Assembly: GCF_003724155.1 (NCBI RefSeq)
Contig: NZ_RJJQ01000008.1
Coordinates: 1-64,000, forward strand
DNA from: Flexivirga caeni
GTDB lineage: Bacteria; Actinomycetota; Actinomycetes; Actinomycetales; Dermatophilaceae
Reading direction: 5' to 3'
DNA: 64,000 nucleotides
Each line of letters begins with the position of its first letter. Within the stretch, counting starts at the first letter, position 1. Positions 8,868 through 18,619 of this stretch are shown one piece after another. A program made the position numbers and the translations under genes. The notes under the pieces are model-generated. The model did no database searches and was not told where the DNA came from. It saw only the letters and a list, made by a program, of their open reading frames with translations.

Positions 8868-9497
8868 GTGACCGTCGATCTCGTGCTGGCCTCGGCCTCC
8901 CCCGCCCGCCTCGCCACGCTGCGCTCCGCGGGCGTCGAACCGCACGTGGTGGTGTCGGACGTCGACGAGCCGGCCGCCATCGCCCGCGCCGAGGAACGGC
9001 TGGGCGACACGCTGGCCACCGACGAGGTCGCGTTCCTGCTCGCTCGCGCCAAGTGCGAGGCGGTCGCCGCCGGAAGCGACGCGGACGCCCTGGTGCTCGG
9101 CTGCGACTCGGTGCTGGAATTCGCGGGCGACACCTTCGGCAAGCCGGCCGACGCCGGCGAGGCCGTGGCCCGCTGGCAGCGAATGCGCGGGAAGTCCGGC
9201 ACGCTGCACACCGGCCACTGGCTGATCGATGCACGCGATGAGTCGACGGGCGCCACCTTCGGCGTCCTCGCCTCCACCGTCGTGCACTTCGCCGACCTCA
9301 CCGACACCGAGATCGAGGCGTATGTCGCGACGGGCGAGCCATTGCGCGTCGCAGGCGCGTTCACGGTCGACGGTCTCGGCGGCCCCTACGTGCAGCGTAT
9401 CGAGGGCGACCACCACAACGTGGTCGGGCTCAGCCTGCCCGTGCTGCGCGAGATGCTCCGCGAGATCGGGGTCACCTTCGACCAGCTGCGGGGCTGA
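8868..9497 (+). CDS. maf: Maf-family nucleotide pyrophosphatase
   Basis: The 209-residue protein matches Maf/HAM1-fold house-cleaning pyrophosphatases that hydrolyse modified or canonical nucleoside triphosphates to monophosphates. The N terminus LVLASASPARLATLR is the family's substrate-binding loop (usual form LASxSPRR), DVDE follows, and the catalytic segment is LVLGCDSVLEF (usual form GaDTvV). The C terminus has AGAFTVDGLGGPYVQRIEGD, the usual GA-F-I-G-G-aP-v-I-GD block. Length is slightly above the usual 190-205. The start follows a leaderless promoter. It is convergent with the MFS gene ending at 9519. Confidence 0.9.
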   Translation: MTVDLVLASASPARLATLRSAGVEPHVVVSDVDEPAAIARAEERLGDTLATDEVAFLLARAKCEAVAAGSDADALVLGCDSVLEFAGDTFGKPADAGEAVARWQRMRGKSGTLHTGHWLIDARDESTGATFGVLASTVVHFADLTDTEIEAYVATGEPLRVAGAFTVDGLGGPYVQRIEGDHHNVVGLSLPVLREMLREIGVTFDQLRG

Positions 9498-9518
9498 ATC
9501 CGGCTGCGCCGCAACGGA

Positions 9519-10754
9519 TTACGCGGTGGCGCGAGCGACTGCCGACAGGCGCATCAGCCGCGGAAAAGCCAGGACGAGCAGGCCTGACACCACGAGCAGC
9601 ACGGCGAAGATGAGCATCGCCTCACGCCCGCCGATCCCGCCGATCAGGAAACCCATGGTCGCCGGAGCCAGCGAGGTGAGCACCAGCGAGAGCACGTTGT
9701 CCGCGCTCATCACCCGGCCTAGCTTCTCCGCGGGCGTCGTGCTGGTCAGCACCGAAATCACTGCCGCGTTGCAGGGGGCAAGCAGGAACGTCGCGCACGC
9801 CATCAGGACCATCAGCACGGGCGGCGCGTGGACGAACGCCATACCTGCGAAGGCGACCGCGCCGATGATCGGGGTGAGCAGCATCAGCACGCCGACGCTC
9901 AGGTGCCGGAGCAGGCGGCCGGATAGGAACGAGGCGACGAGCATCGACACGGCCATCGCACTGGACACCGCACCGATCCATGTGGCGTCGGTGCCGCGCT
10001 GCTGCATCGTGATCGTCACCGAGACGACCAGCCCGGTGCCGAAGAAGTTCAGGAACATCGACAATAGGGTGATCGCCCGCAGCAGGTTGTTGCCGAAAAG
10101 GAAGGTCAGCCCGCTGCGAATCGCCGGCAGCAGCGCCTCCCGCTGTTTCGTGCCCGGACCCGGCAGGGCCGTGCGCACCCGCGACGCGGTGAGGATCGCA
10201 ACCAGGTAAGTGACCACGTCGGCCACCATCGGCAGGCCCCGAGCGATGCCGAAGAGGAACCCGCCGATCGGCGGACCGGCCAGTCCCGCGGCCGCCGAAC
10301 GCACCTCGTTGTTCATAGCGGCGCGCGGGATGTCCCGTGTTCGCACGACGCTACGAACCGCGACCTGCTCGGCCGGGCCGTAGAAGCTGTTCGCGACACC
10401 GCCGCAGGCGGCAGCGATCATCAGGTGCGGCACGGTCACTCGATGGGCGAACGCGGCGGCCGCGACCGAGCCGTAGGCGATCGCGCCCAGCGCGGCGGCG
10501 GCGATCATCGTCCACCTCCTGTTCCAGCGGTCGACCAGCGCGCCCGCCGGCAGTCCGATCAGCACGAGGGCCATCGTGGCGGCACCGGTCACGAGTCCGA
10601 CGGCGAACGGGCTGTGCGTGGTGGCCAGGGTGATGAGCGGGAACGCCAGACTGCTCATCTGGCTGCCGAGACTCGAGACGGCGCCCCCAGCGATCAGCAA
10701 CGCGTAGTCCTTGTTATGTCGCAACGGTGGGCGATGTGAATTGCCCGTGGCCAC
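9519..10754 (-). CDS. MFS transporter (MFS_3/EntS-like drug or siderophore exporter)
   Basis: A 411-residue permease with about twelve helices. It starts with [21 protein letters not shown] and has the loop 2-3 motif [14 protein letters not shown], matching the MFS_3 group (enterobactin exporter EntS, macrolide exporters). It is clearly paralogous to the product at 12231-13484. I prefer the GTG at 10754, which has GGGAGGGGG upstream; the frame extends to a GTG at 10784 that would place this tract inside the gene. It is divergent from the lactate-type transporter at 10946. Substrate unknown. Confidence 0.85.
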   Translation of the reverse strand: MATGNSHRPPLRHNKDYALLIAGGAVSSLGSQMSSLAFPLITLATTHSPFAVGLVTGAATMALVLIGLPAGALVDRWNRRWTMIAAAALGAIAYGSVAAAAFAHRVTVPHLMIAAACGGVANSFYGPAEQVAVRSVVRTRDIPRAAMNNEVRSAAAGLAGPPIGGFLFGIARGLPMVADVVTYLVAILTASRVRTALPGPGTKQREALLPAIRSGLTFLFGNNLLRAITLLSMFLNFFGTGLVVSVTITMQQRGTDATWIGAVSSAMAVSMLVASFLSGRLLRHLSVGVLMLLTPIIGAVAFAGMAFVHAPPVLMVLMACATFLLAPCNAAVISVLTSTTPAEKLGRVMSADNVLSLVLTSLAPATMGFLIGGIGGREAMLIFAVLLVVSGLLVLAFPRLMRLSAVARATA

Positions 10755-10945
10755 CCCCGCGCGCCCCCTCCCGTGCACCGTCACAATTCCTCACCCTGCC
10801 ACCACCGGCCGGACAATTGTCTCTTCGGAAGATAACGGTTTGGTCAGCAGGCAAATCGACCGATCGCCAAGCCCCGATCGCTCCCGCGGTGCGGCTAGCG
10901 TCACTCCCCGGACCGCCATTCATCGCACCCAGCCGAAGGAGCGCC

Positions 10946-12220
10946 ATGACCGCGACCACGCCACGCAGCAAGCTCACGCCGGACCAGCGTAACGCCTTCG
11001 CTGCCGCCTATCTGGGCTGGGCGATGGACGCCTTCGACTACTTCCTCGTCGTGCTCATCTACGCCCAGATCGCCAAGGATTTCCACAAGTCGCTCACCGA
11101 GATGTCGCTCATCACGACGATGACGCTGATCATGCGACCGGTCGGTGCGTTCATCTTCGGGTTGTGGGCGGATCGCGCCGGACGCCGGATCCCGCTGATG
11201 GTCGACGTGTCGTTCTACTCGGTCGTCGGCTTCCTGTGCGCCTTCGCACCGAACTTCTGGATCCTGATGGTGCTGCGCATGCTCTACGGCATCGGCATGG
11301 GCGGCGAGTGGGGGCTGGGCGCGGCGCTCGCGATGGAGAAGATCCCGGCACAGCGGCGCGGGTTCTTCTCGGGCATCCTGCAGGGCGGTTACTCGATGGG
11401 CTACCTGCTCGCGTCACTGGCCTTCCTGGTGGTCAACACCTGGTGGGGCCTGTCCTGGCGCTGGATGTTCGCGCTGTCGATCGTCCCCGCGCTGATTTCG
11501 CTGATCATCCGCTCCCGGGTCGAGGAGTCGGAGGTATGGCGGCAGAGCCAGCAGCGTTTCAAGCAGACCACGACGAGCGTCGCCGACATCGTGAAGAACC
11601 CAGCCATCTGGCGGCGGTTCATCTTCCTGGTGCTGCTGATGACCGCATTCAACTGGATGAGCCACGGCACCCAGGACGTCTACCCGACCTTCCTGAAGGA
11701 GACGACCGACCACGCACTCGGCTTCGCCAAGTCGACGGCCACCTGGATCGCGGTGATCTACAACATCGGTGCGATCATCGGCGGCGCCATCGCGGGAGCG
11801 TTGTCGGAGCGCTACGGCCGCCGCACGCTGATCGTGCTGTGCTCCGTGCTGGCGCTGCCGATCGTGCCGCTCTTCGCCTACTCGACGTCGGTGGGCATGA
11901 TCATCCTCGGCTCGTTCCTGATGCAGATGATGGTGCAGGGTGCATGGGGCGTCATACCGGCGCATCTGACGGAACTGTCTCCGGACGAGATCCGCGGGTT
12001 CTATCCGGGCGTGACCTATCAGCTCGGCAACTGCCTGGCGGCGTTCAACCTGCCCATCCAGGAGTCCCTGGCGTCCTCGCATGGCTACCCGTTCGCGTTG
12101 TCGGTCACCATCGTGCCGGTCTTTGTCGCGGTGATCATCCTGACGCTGATCGGCAAGGAGCAGAAGGGGATTCGCTTCGGCACCCAGGACACGAGTGTGG
12201 TCGCCGAATCCACCGGCTGA
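10946..12220 (+). CDS. MFS metabolite:H+ symporter, SHS (lactate/carboxylate) family-like
   Basis: A 424-residue MFS permease. Near the N terminus it carries [19 protein letters not shown], the form typical of the sialate/lactate SHS (Jen1-like) and aromatic acid AAHS groups, then the [14 protein letters not shown] loop motif and [20 protein letters not shown] in helix 4. The second half repeats the loop motif ([14 protein letters not shown]). Uptake of a monocarboxylate such as lactate with protons is the likely role; dicarboxylates or aromatic acids are alternatives. ATG at 10946 has GAAGGAG 5 nt upstream. In-frame codons extend back to 10727 but have no start context. Confidence 0.8.
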   Translation: MTATTPRSKLTPDQRNAFAAAYLGWAMDAFDYFLVVLIYAQIAKDFHKSLTEMSLITTMTLIMRPVGAFIFGLWADRAGRRIPLMVDVSFYSVVGFLCAFAPNFWILMVLRMLYGIGMGGEWGLGAALAMEKIPAQRRGFFSGILQGGYSMGYLLASLAFLVVNTWWGLSWRWMFALSIVPALISLIIRSRVEESEVWRQSQQRFKQTTTSVADIVKNPAIWRRFIFLVLLMTAFNWMSHGTQDVYPTFLKETTDHALGFAKSTATWIAVIYNIGAIIGGAIAGALSERYGRRTLIVLCSVLALPIVPLFAYSTSVGMIILGSFLMQMMVQGAWGVIPAHLTELSPDEIRGFYPGVTYQLGNCLAAFNLPIQESLASSHGYPFALSVTIVPVFVAVIILTLIGKEQKGIRFGTQDTSVVAESTG

Positions 12221-12230
12221 CGGACGCAGC

Positions 12231-13484
12231 TCACGCTGCCGCGGCCTCGGGTGCGCCGACCGGCTGCACGTCGGCCAGCAGCGGCATGCGCCGCAGTGGG
12301 CCGATCAGCAGCACCAGCAGCGCGGTCAGCAGGGTGAGTCCGCCGAGCGCGACGAGCGCCGCCTCTCCGCCCCACCACTGTGCGAGCAGCCCGCCGACCA
12401 CGGGTGCGAGCGGGGACATCCCCATCACCGAAGTCATCAGCGCGCTCTGCACCCGGCCCTGCATCGCGTCCGGCGTGATGAGCATGACGTAGGTCATGAA
12501 CCCGGCGTTGCCTGCTGGGACCAGCAGAAATCCGACGGTGAGCACGGCCAGCACCACCAGGTAGCTGTGCACGAAAGCACACGCCACCAAACAGATTCCG
12601 AGCAACACGGCACCGGCGATCAGGGTCCTCCCGGCGGGCAGCTTCTTCAGCACCACCGCGGAGAGCACCGCTCCGACGATGGTGGCGACCGCGATCGCCG
12701 TCTCCGCGAGACCGATGCCGGCCGGGCGGACACCGCGATCGCGCAGCACGACGATCAGCACCAGCAGGAAGCCGTTCACGGCGAAATTGAGCAGGGTCGC
12801 GACGATGACGACAGGCCCCAGCACCTCGTGGCGCCAGACGAACCGCAGGCCGGATCTCATTGCCCGCATGGGCGGTTCGTGTGCTCCGCCATCCGGTGGC
12901 GGCGCCGGCAGCGGCGTGCGCACCAGCAGCGTCGCGGCGGCGGACATGACATAGGAGATGACATCGGCGAGCACGGGCAGCGACCGGGAGATCGCGAAGA
13001 GAGCGCCGCCGAGCGGCGGCCCCACGAGGCCGGTGACACCCTGCCGGCCCTGCACCGCAGACATGGCCGACCCCAGTTCCTCCGCCGGCACAACGGTTTT
13101 CGTGGCCAGCGTGTCCGCGGGCTCGAAGACGGCTTCCGCCGCGCCGACCACCAGACCGGCAATCACCAGGTGCGCGATCGTGAGGTGCCCGGCCTGATAG
13201 GCGACCACGACGGTCGTGTATGCCGCAGCGGCCACCAGCGCCGACCCGACCATCGCCGCACGCCGGTTCCAGCGATCGACGAACGCCCCGGCCGGCACCC
13301 CCGCGACGACGATGCCGGCGACCACCGCTCCCCCGACCAGTCCGGCCAGCGCGGCGTTGCCGGTCATCCACAGCGCGAGCAGCGGGAAGGCCAGGCCGCT
13401 CATCCGGGAGCCGATGCCGTTCAGCGTGTTGCCGACCATCAGCAACTGGAAGTCGCGATTGCGCCAGAGGGGCGGTGAACTCAT
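12231..13484 (-). CDS. MFS transporter (MFS_3/EntS-like), divergent from an ArsR-type regulator
   Basis: A 417-residue permease, paralogue of the one at 9519-10754: it shares the WRNRDFQLLMVGN start, the RMSGLAFPLLALW helix and the GAFVDRWNRR loop. Twelve helices are apparent. The ATG at 13484 is used because upstream codons (to 13736) run into the divergent regulator. A TAATCT box at 13515-13510 is a plausible -10. Divergence from a winged-helix regulator with repeated TTTGCGCAT sites between them suggests an inducible efflux pump. Substrate unknown. Confidence 0.85.
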   Translation of the reverse strand: MSSPPLWRNRDFQLLMVGNTLNGIGSRMSGLAFPLLALWMTGNAALAGLVGGAVVAGIVVAGVPAGAFVDRWNRRAAMVGSALVAAAAYTTVVVAYQAGHLTIAHLVIAGLVVGAAEAVFEPADTLATKTVVPAEELGSAMSAVQGRQGVTGLVGPPLGGALFAISRSLPVLADVISYVMSAAATLLVRTPLPAPPPDGGAHEPPMRAMRSGLRFVWRHEVLGPVVIVATLLNFAVNGFLLVLIVVLRDRGVRPAGIGLAETAIAVATIVGAVLSAVVLKKLPAGRTLIAGAVLLGICLVACAFVHSYLVVLAVLTVGFLLVPAGNAGFMTYVMLITPDAMQGRVQSALMTSVMGMSPLAPVVGGLLAQWWGGEAALVALGGLTLLTALLVLLIGPLRRMPLLADVQPVGAPEAAAA

Positions 13485-13525
13485 GACCGCCAGCTTTCCC
13501 CACCGCGGAAGATTAGGCAAGTAAG

Positions 13526-13548
13526 TTTGCGCATTTTTATTTGCGCAT
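13526..13548. promoter_or_regulatory. Candidate operator: two TTTGCGCAT direct repeats
   Basis: TTTGCGCAT occurs at 13526-13534 and 13540-13548, each containing the palindrome TGCGCA, 14 bp apart, in an AT-rich patch midway between the MFS gene and the ArsR-type gene. Position and spacing (more than one helical turn) suit binding of two regulator dimers. Binding is inferred, not shown. Confidence 0.5.
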
Positions 13549-13590
13549 CTGTTCTTGTGAATTTCTCGGGTCTTCGGCAGGCTTGGCGAC

Positions 13591-14247
13591 GTGAGCGAGC
13601 GACCTGACCGCACCGAGCCGAAGCGCATCGCCGACCCGCGTGAGCTGAAGGCCCTCGCCCATCCACTACGGATGCGCCTCGTCATCGAGCTGACCACACG
13701 AGGGTCCGCTCGTGCGGTCGATCTTGCGAACGCCATTGGCGAGCCGGCTAATTCGGTGAGTTTCCATCTGCGTCAACTGGCACGTTACGGCCTGATCGGA
13801 GAGGACACCGAGCGAGGCACGGACGCCCGTGAACGGTGGTGGCGAATGACCTCCGACGAGGGGTTCCAAGCAGACCTGGGCGAGTTGCGCAAGCTACCCG
13901 GAGGACCTCAGGCGGTCGGGTCCCTACAGAACCTCACCCAGGAGGCCGCACGGGCGGCGCTTTCGGTCGCACTCGAGGACGACAACGACGGGCCCGGCGA
14001 GCCGACGAGTTGGTTCAACGACTTCGGTGTGCATCTCTCGCGCTCCGAGGTCGAGGAGTTCCAGAACGAATTCGGGAAGCTGATCTCCCGCTGGATGGAG
14101 CGATCGCGGCAGGTCGCAGCAACCGACGACGGTGTCGAGCGTCATACGTATATCGGCTTCGCCTTCGGCGCACCCATGGACGCGGTGATCGGCACCAGCG
14201 AGCCCGGAGGCCGAACCGCGCCGGACGACGCCGAAGCCGCCCAGTAG
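13591..14247 (+). CDS. ArsR-type winged-helix transcriptional regulator
   Basis: A 218-residue regulator. The N-terminal winged helix (about residues 14-90) has ADPRELKALAHPLRMRLVIE, where LKALAHPLR is the ArsR/HTH_20 opening, and the recognition helix ANSVSFHLRQLARYGLI. The remaining 120 residues are acidic and helical with no metal-site Cys cluster, so a non-metal ligand is likely. It is divergent from an efflux-type MFS gene and probably represses it through the repeats at 13526-13548. GTG at 13591 is preceded by CAGGCT and 7 nt, a weak match to the leaderless arrangement seen elsewhere. Confidence 0.85.
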   Translation: MSERPDRTEPKRIADPRELKALAHPLRMRLVIELTTRGSARAVDLANAIGEPANSVSFHLRQLARYGLIGEDTERGTDARERWWRMTSDEGFQADLGELRKLPGGPQAVGSLQNLTQEAARAALSVALEDDNDGPGEPTSWFNDFGVHLSRSEVEEFQNEFGKLISRWMERSRQVAATDDGVERHTYIGFAFGAPMDAVIGTSEPGGRTAPDDAEAAQ

Positions 14248-14254
14248 GCTGCTT

Positions 14255-14455
14255 GGCGCGACAGGTTCGCGCCATACCTGCACGATCTGGGGTGGCGCGT
14301 CGCAAGAGGGAACCCGGTGTGAATCCGGGACTGCCCCGCAGCGGTATGTGAGAACGACCTCCGTCATACGCACTGGCCATCCGGCTGGGAAGCGACGGAC
14401 AGTAGGCGCCCACCACGGGCACGCTCACGAGTCCGAAGACCTGCCTGTCGCCCGA
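14255..14455 (+). ncRNA. Cobalamin (B12) riboswitch upstream of metE
   Basis: The 268-nt leader before metE contains hallmarks of the cobalamin aptamer in order: CAGGTTCGCGCC near 14260, a purine-rich GAGGGAACCCGGTG (about 14306), GAATCCGGGACTGCCCCGC (about 14322-14340) and the closing GAGTCCGAAGACCTGCCTG at about 14429-14447. This matches the usual B12 core order. Boundaries are approximate. A riboswitch here would turn off the B12-independent methionine synthase when adenosylcobalamin is available. Confidence 0.88.
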
Positions 14456-14515
14456 CCCCGGACCCGGGATCGGCCGATTCGTGACCTCTCGGGAAGGTCG
14501 CTAAGGAGTGTTCTC

Positions 14516-16807
14516 ATGATCAACCCCACCCCCACCCCCGCCACCGTCCTCGGCTGGCCTAGGCAAGGCCCAAAGCGCGAGCTGAAGCGCGCGATCGAGT
14601 CCTACTGGGCGGGCCGCAGCAGTGCCGCCGAGCTGGACAGCGTTGCCACCGGACTCCGCGCGGATGCCTGGAAACTGTTGGCGGACAACGGCATCGACGA
14701 AGTGCCGACCGGCGACTTTTCCTACTACGACCACGTGCTCGATGCCGCCACCATGGTCGGCGCGATCCCGCAGCGCTACCGGGACGCGGCCGAGACCGAT
14801 CTGGACGTCTACTTCGCGATGGCACGGGGCAACGACGCCGTCGCGCCGCTGGAGATGACCAAGTGGTTCGACACCAACTACCACTACCTCGTTCCCGAGC
14901 TCTCCCCCGCGACGACGTTCGCCGCCGACGCGTCCCGCCAGCTCGCGCACCTCGCCCAGGCAACCGCTGCCGGCCACACCGCGCGGCCGGTGCTCGTCGG
15001 TCCGCTCACCTTCCTGCTGCTGGCCAAGGCGGCACCGGACGCGCCGGCAGACTTCGAGCCGCTGTCGCTGCTCGACCCGCTGCTCGACGTGTATGCCGAG
15101 ATCCTCGCGGCCCTACACGACGCGGGTGCGCAGTGGGTGCAGCTGGACGAGCCGGCACTGGTGCTCGACCAGCCGGCGCACGTGCTCGATGCCGCACGCC
15201 ACGCGCTGGACCGGCTCGGCTCCGCGACCGCTCGCCCGAAGCTGCTGGTCGCGACCTATTTCGCCGCGCTGCAGGATGCCTTCGAGGTGCTCGCCGAGGC
15301 GCCGGTCGACGGTCTCGCGGTCGACTGCACCGTGCCGGAGAACGTGACGGCCGTGCTGGAGCACGGGCTGCCCGGCAAGCGCCTGGTCGCCGGCGTGATC
15401 GACGGCCGGAACATCTGGACTGCCGACCTGGACGACAAGCTTGCCATCCTGCGGCGTCTCGCCGGCCAGGTCGACGACCTGGTCGTCGGCAGTTCGTGCT
15501 CCCTGCTGCATGTCCCGCTGGACGCCTCCAAGGAGGTCTCCCTCGATGACGAGTTGCGCAGCTGGCTCGCCTTCGCTCGCGAGAAGGTGCTCGAACTGCG
15601 CACACTGGCAACGGCACTCGGCGATGAGGAGGCGGCCACCCCGGGTCTGGAGAGGTCCCGGCAGGCGATCGGCTCCCGGCATACGTCGGCTCGTACTCAT
15701 GACGACACCGTGCGCGCAGGGGTCGCCGCCGTTTCCGACGCGGACGCGCACCGGCGGTCAGCGTTCGAGCAGCGGCGCGAGGTGCAGCAGGCCGAGCTCG
15801 GACTCCCACTCTTGCCGACAACCACCATCGGTTCGTTCCCGCAGACCGACGCGCTGCGCAAGGCACGCGCAGCTCTGCGGCGCGGCGAGATCGACCAGGC
15901 GGCGTATGACGCAGCGATGCGCGACGAGATCGGCGCCGTGATCGCCCTACAGGAGGAGATCGGCCTCGACGTGCTGGTGCACGGTGAGCCCGAGCGCAAC
16001 GACATGGTGCAGTATTTCGCCGAGCAACTGGACGGATACCTGGCAACGACGCACGGCTGGGTGCAGTCCTATGGGACCCGGTGCGTGCGCCCACCGATCA
16101 TCTTCGGCGACGTGTCGCGCCCCGAGCCGATGACGGTCCGCTGGTGGCAGCACGCGCAGTCGCTGACGCAGCGCCCGGTCAAGGGCATGCTGACCGGCCC
16201 GGTGACGATGCTCGCGTGGTCGTTCGTGCGTGACGACCAGCCGCTCGGCGACACGGCACGACAGGTGGCGCTGGCGCTGCGCGACGAAGTGTCCGACCTG
16301 GAATCGGCCGGCTGCCGGGTGATCCAGGTGGACGAGCCCGCGCTGCGCGAGACGCTGCCGTTGCGGGTCGCCGACCGTGCGGCATACCTGGACTGGGCGA
16401 CCGAATCGTTCCGGCTGGCAACGAGTTCCGTCGATGACACCACTCAGGTGCACACTCACATGTGTTACGCCGACTTCGGTGACATCTTCGCCGCGATCGA
16501 CGACCTGGACGCCGATGTGATCAGTCTCGAAGCAACCCGGTCGGGTATGTCGCTCGCGGACGAACTGCACACCGCGGGCTACGGCAAGGGCGTCGGCCCG
16601 GGCGTCTATGACATCCATTCGCCGCGGGTGCCGTCGGCCGACGAGGTCCGTGAGCTGCTGACCAGGGCGGTTGGTGCGCTGGACGCCCGCCAGGTCTGGG
16701 TGAACCCGGACTGCGGGCTGAAGACGCGCCGCACCGACGAGGTCCGTCCGGCACTGGCCAACCTGGTGTCCGCCGCTGCCGCGGTGCGCGCGACTGTGTC
16801 CTCGTGA
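14516..16807 (+). CDS. metE: 5-methyltetrahydropteroyltriglutamate--homocysteine methyltransferase (cobalamin-independent methionine synthase)
   Basis: A 763-residue MetE making methionine from homocysteine and methyl-H4PteGlun. The N-terminal half starts GWPRQGPKRELKRAIESYW and carries the folate-side repeat; the C-terminal catalytic half starts at LPTTTIGSFPQT and holds the zinc ligands in HTHMCYADF and the late Cys in NPDCGLKTR. Length is standard. The ATG at 14516 has AAGGAG 7 nt upstream; codons before it belong to the riboswitch. Control by a B12 riboswitch implies the cell takes up or makes B12 and has a second, B12-dependent synthase elsewhere. The stop overlaps the thioesterase start. 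Confidence 0.97.
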   Translation: MINPTPTPATVLGWPRQGPKRELKRAIESYWAGRSSAAELDSVATGLRADAWKLLADNGIDEVPTGDFSYYDHVLDAATMVGAIPQRYRDAAETDLDVYFAMARGNDAVAPLEMTKWFDTNYHYLVPELSPATTFAADASRQLAHLAQATAAGHTARPVLVGPLTFLLLAKAAPDAPADFEPLSLLDPLLDVYAEILAALHDAGAQWVQLDEPALVLDQPAHVLDAARHALDRLGSATARPKLLVATYFAALQDAFEVLAEAPVDGLAVDCTVPENVTAVLEHGLPGKRLVAGVIDGRNIWTADLDDKLAILRRLAGQVDDLVVGSSCSLLHVPLDASKEVSLDDELRSWLAFAREKVLELRTLATALGDEEAATPGLERSRQAIGSRHTSARTHDDTVRAGVAAVSDADAHRRSAFEQRREVQQAELGLPLLPTTTIGSFPQTDALRKARAALRRGEIDQAAYDAAMRDEIGAVIALQEEIGLDVLVHGEPERNDMVQYFAEQLDGYLATTHGWVQSYGTRCVRPPIIFGDVSRPEPMTVRWWQHAQSLTQRPVKGMLTGPVTMLAWSFVRDDQPLGDTARQVALALRDEVSDLESAGCRVIQVDEPALRETLPLRVADRAAYLDWATESFRLATSSVDDTTQVHTHMCYADFGDIFAAIDDLDADVISLEATRSGMSLADELHTAGYGKGVGPGVYDIHSPRVPSADEVRELLTRAVGALDARQVWVNPDCGLKTRRTDEVRPALANLVSAAAAVRATVSS

Positions 16808-17304
16808 CCGACCCGGGCTGGGCGGGACGCAAGGCCGTGCTCACCGACCGGCTGGAGGACAAGCCGCCGGCGGTGAGCGCCATCACGCTCGCGCACATCA
16901 TGGGCCCAGGTGACACCAACCTCTACGGCACGGTGCACGGCGGCGTCGTCATGAAACTCATCGACGACGCCGCCGCGGCGGCTGCCGCGCGGCACTCCGG
17001 TGGTCCGGCGGTCACGGTGTCGGTCGACCAGCTCAATTTCCTGGCGCCCGCCCAGGTGGGCGATCTGCTGAAGGTGACAGCCGTCGTCGCGGCCGTCGGA
17101 CGCAGCTCGCTCGACGTTCTGACCACGGTGTTCGCCGAGCGGTGGAACCGGCCGGGTGAGGAGCGACAGATCGTGCGAGCGTTCCTCACCTTCGTCGCCG
17201 TCGACGCGGACGGCACCCCGCGCACCGTTCCGCGCCTGCTGGTGGAATCCAGCGAGGATCGCGCACGCGAGGCGGAGGCCCGGCGGCAACGTAGCCGGCG
17301 CTGA
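16804..17304 (+). CDS. Acyl-CoA thioesterase, hotdog fold (YciA/BFIT type)
   Basis: A 166-residue single hotdog-domain protein. The active-site helix region NLYGTVHGGVVMKLIDDAAA has the Asn/Asp-x-x-G-x-x-H-G-G pattern of the cytosolic acyl-CoA hydrolase group, and VSVDQLNFLAPAQVGDLL is the following strand block. It hydrolyses acyl-CoA to free acid and CoA; chain-length preference cannot be read. GTG overlaps the metE stop by 4 bp (GTGA), so it is translationally coupled to, and presumably shut off with, metE by the riboswitch. The C-terminal tail is Arg-rich. Confidence 0.88.
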   Translation: MTDPGWAGRKAVLTDRLEDKPPAVSAITLAHIMGPGDTNLYGTVHGGVVMKLIDDAAAAAAARHSGGPAVTVSVDQLNFLAPAQVGDLLKVTAVVAAVGRSSLDVLTTVFAERWNRPGEERQIVRAFLTFVAVDADGTPRTVPRLLVESSEDRAREAEARRQRSRR

Positions 17305-17308
17305 CTGC

Positions 17309-18619
17309 TCAGCGCTCCGCCGACCAGGGTCCGCGGATGACGGGGGCGGTGTCGTTGACATCGTCCTCGTCGTCCGTCGCGACGGGGTGCCGGCCGACCA
17401 TCGGGATGGTGCGCGCCTCGTCGCGTCCCGGGCCGGGCGCCGGCACGGGTGGCAGCCGGTGCGCCTCCCGCGGGTCCTGGGACGGCCGCGCCGGCATCGG
17501 CACGGTGGCGGGCGGAGGTGTCGGCTCCGGTGCGCGATCCGCGTTCTCGAAGTCGAGCGGCAATGGCATGTCGCCCAGCCACGGTGCCGGCGGGGCTGCC
17601 TTGCCGGGTGCTTCGGGTAGCTGCGGCGGCTTCTCGAAGCCGATGTCGATCTGCTGGAAGCCCTTGAGCCGGGCCGCCTTCGCCAGCCCCGTGTAGGCGC
17701 GCGCGTCGGCCTCGGTCAGCTCGACGTTGTCGGTAAACGGCGTGAGCAGTGCCCGCGGCCACAGACGCATCGCGAGAACAGCGTTGATCTCCATGCTGAT
17801 CACGATGATGATGCCGGCGATGTAGAGGAACAGGATCAGACCGAGAACGACTGCGAGGTCACCCATCGTCTTGTTGCGCTGCAGGACGTGCTCGACATAC
17901 AGACCGCCGAAGCGCTGCAGCACCTGCCACATCAGTGCGGCGAACAGCGCGCCGGGCCAGGTGTCCTGCCACCGCAAGGGCCGGCTGGTCGCGACCCGAT
18001 AGGCGACCATCAGCGCGAGCCCGTCGATGATGAGGGTGCCCGCCTTGATCCCCAACGACGCGAGGCCCTCCAGGTGCACCAGCCGCGGCACCACCTGGGT
18101 CAGGCCGATGGTCGCCAGCAGCGACGTGCCGAGCAGCCCGATCAGGCCGATCGACTTCCCGCGGCCGGTGAACGGGTTGGGCCGGGAGTTGCGCGGCACC
18201 TGCCAGACACTGTTGGCGATGAACTGGAAGGCCTGCGCCGCACCGAGTGCACCGTAGAGCGCGACCAGGGTGCTGACCGTGATCGAGACCCAGCTGCCGG
18301 ACAGCGCGTTCGGCGATTTGATGCGATCGCTGATGATCGGGAACTCACTCAGCGCCGACCGGATCAGGTGCTGCTGCAGGTGCGGGTCACCGGCCAGCAC
18401 GACGCCGAGGATCGTGGTCGCCAGGATCAGCAGCGGGAAGAGGGACACGAACGCGTAGTAAGCGAGCAGCGCCGAAAGATAACTGCCCATGTCGTCGAAG
18501 AACTTGTAGACGACGGCGATGGGATAACCCAGCGGCGGGAATCTCCGCTGGGCCCGGTCGATCGCCACGCGCGCTGGCACCCCATTACGGTAACCGGTCG
18601 ACTCATCTCTTCGCGGCAT
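17309..18619 (-). CDS. YihY/BrkB (UPF0761) family membrane protein
   Basis: A 436-residue protein with about six membrane helices in residues 40-320 (for example SALLAYYAFVSLFPLLILA), which with the N-terminal RFPPLGYPIAVVYKFFDD is the YihY/BrkB core. Residues from about 330 on form a cytoplasmic Pro/Ala-rich tail without a known domain. Family members were once called ribonuclease BN; that activity is not theirs, and function remains unknown (transport or envelope). The ATG at 18619 overlaps the stop of the upstream carboxyltransferase by 17 bp; codons run further upstream out of context. Confidence 0.85.
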   Translation of the reverse strand: MPRRDESTGYRNGVPARVAIDRAQRRFPPLGYPIAVVYKFFDDMGSYLSALLAYYAFVSLFPLLILATTILGVVLAGDPHLQQHLIRSALSEFPIISDRIKSPNALSGSWVSITVSTLVALYGALGAAQAFQFIANSVWQVPRNSRPNPFTGRGKSIGLIGLLGTSLLATIGLTQVVPRLVHLEGLASLGIKAGTLIIDGLALMVAYRVATSRPLRWQDTWPGALFAALMWQVLQRFGGLYVEHVLQRNKTMGDLAVVLGLILFLYIAGIIIVISMEINAVLAMRLWPRALLTPFTDNVELTEADARAYTGLAKAARLKGFQQIDIGFEKPPQLPEAPGKAAPPAPWLGDMPLPLDFENADRAPEPTPPPATVPMPARPSQDPREAHRLPPVPAPGPGRDEARTIPMVGRHPVATDDEDDVNDTAPVIRGPWSAER

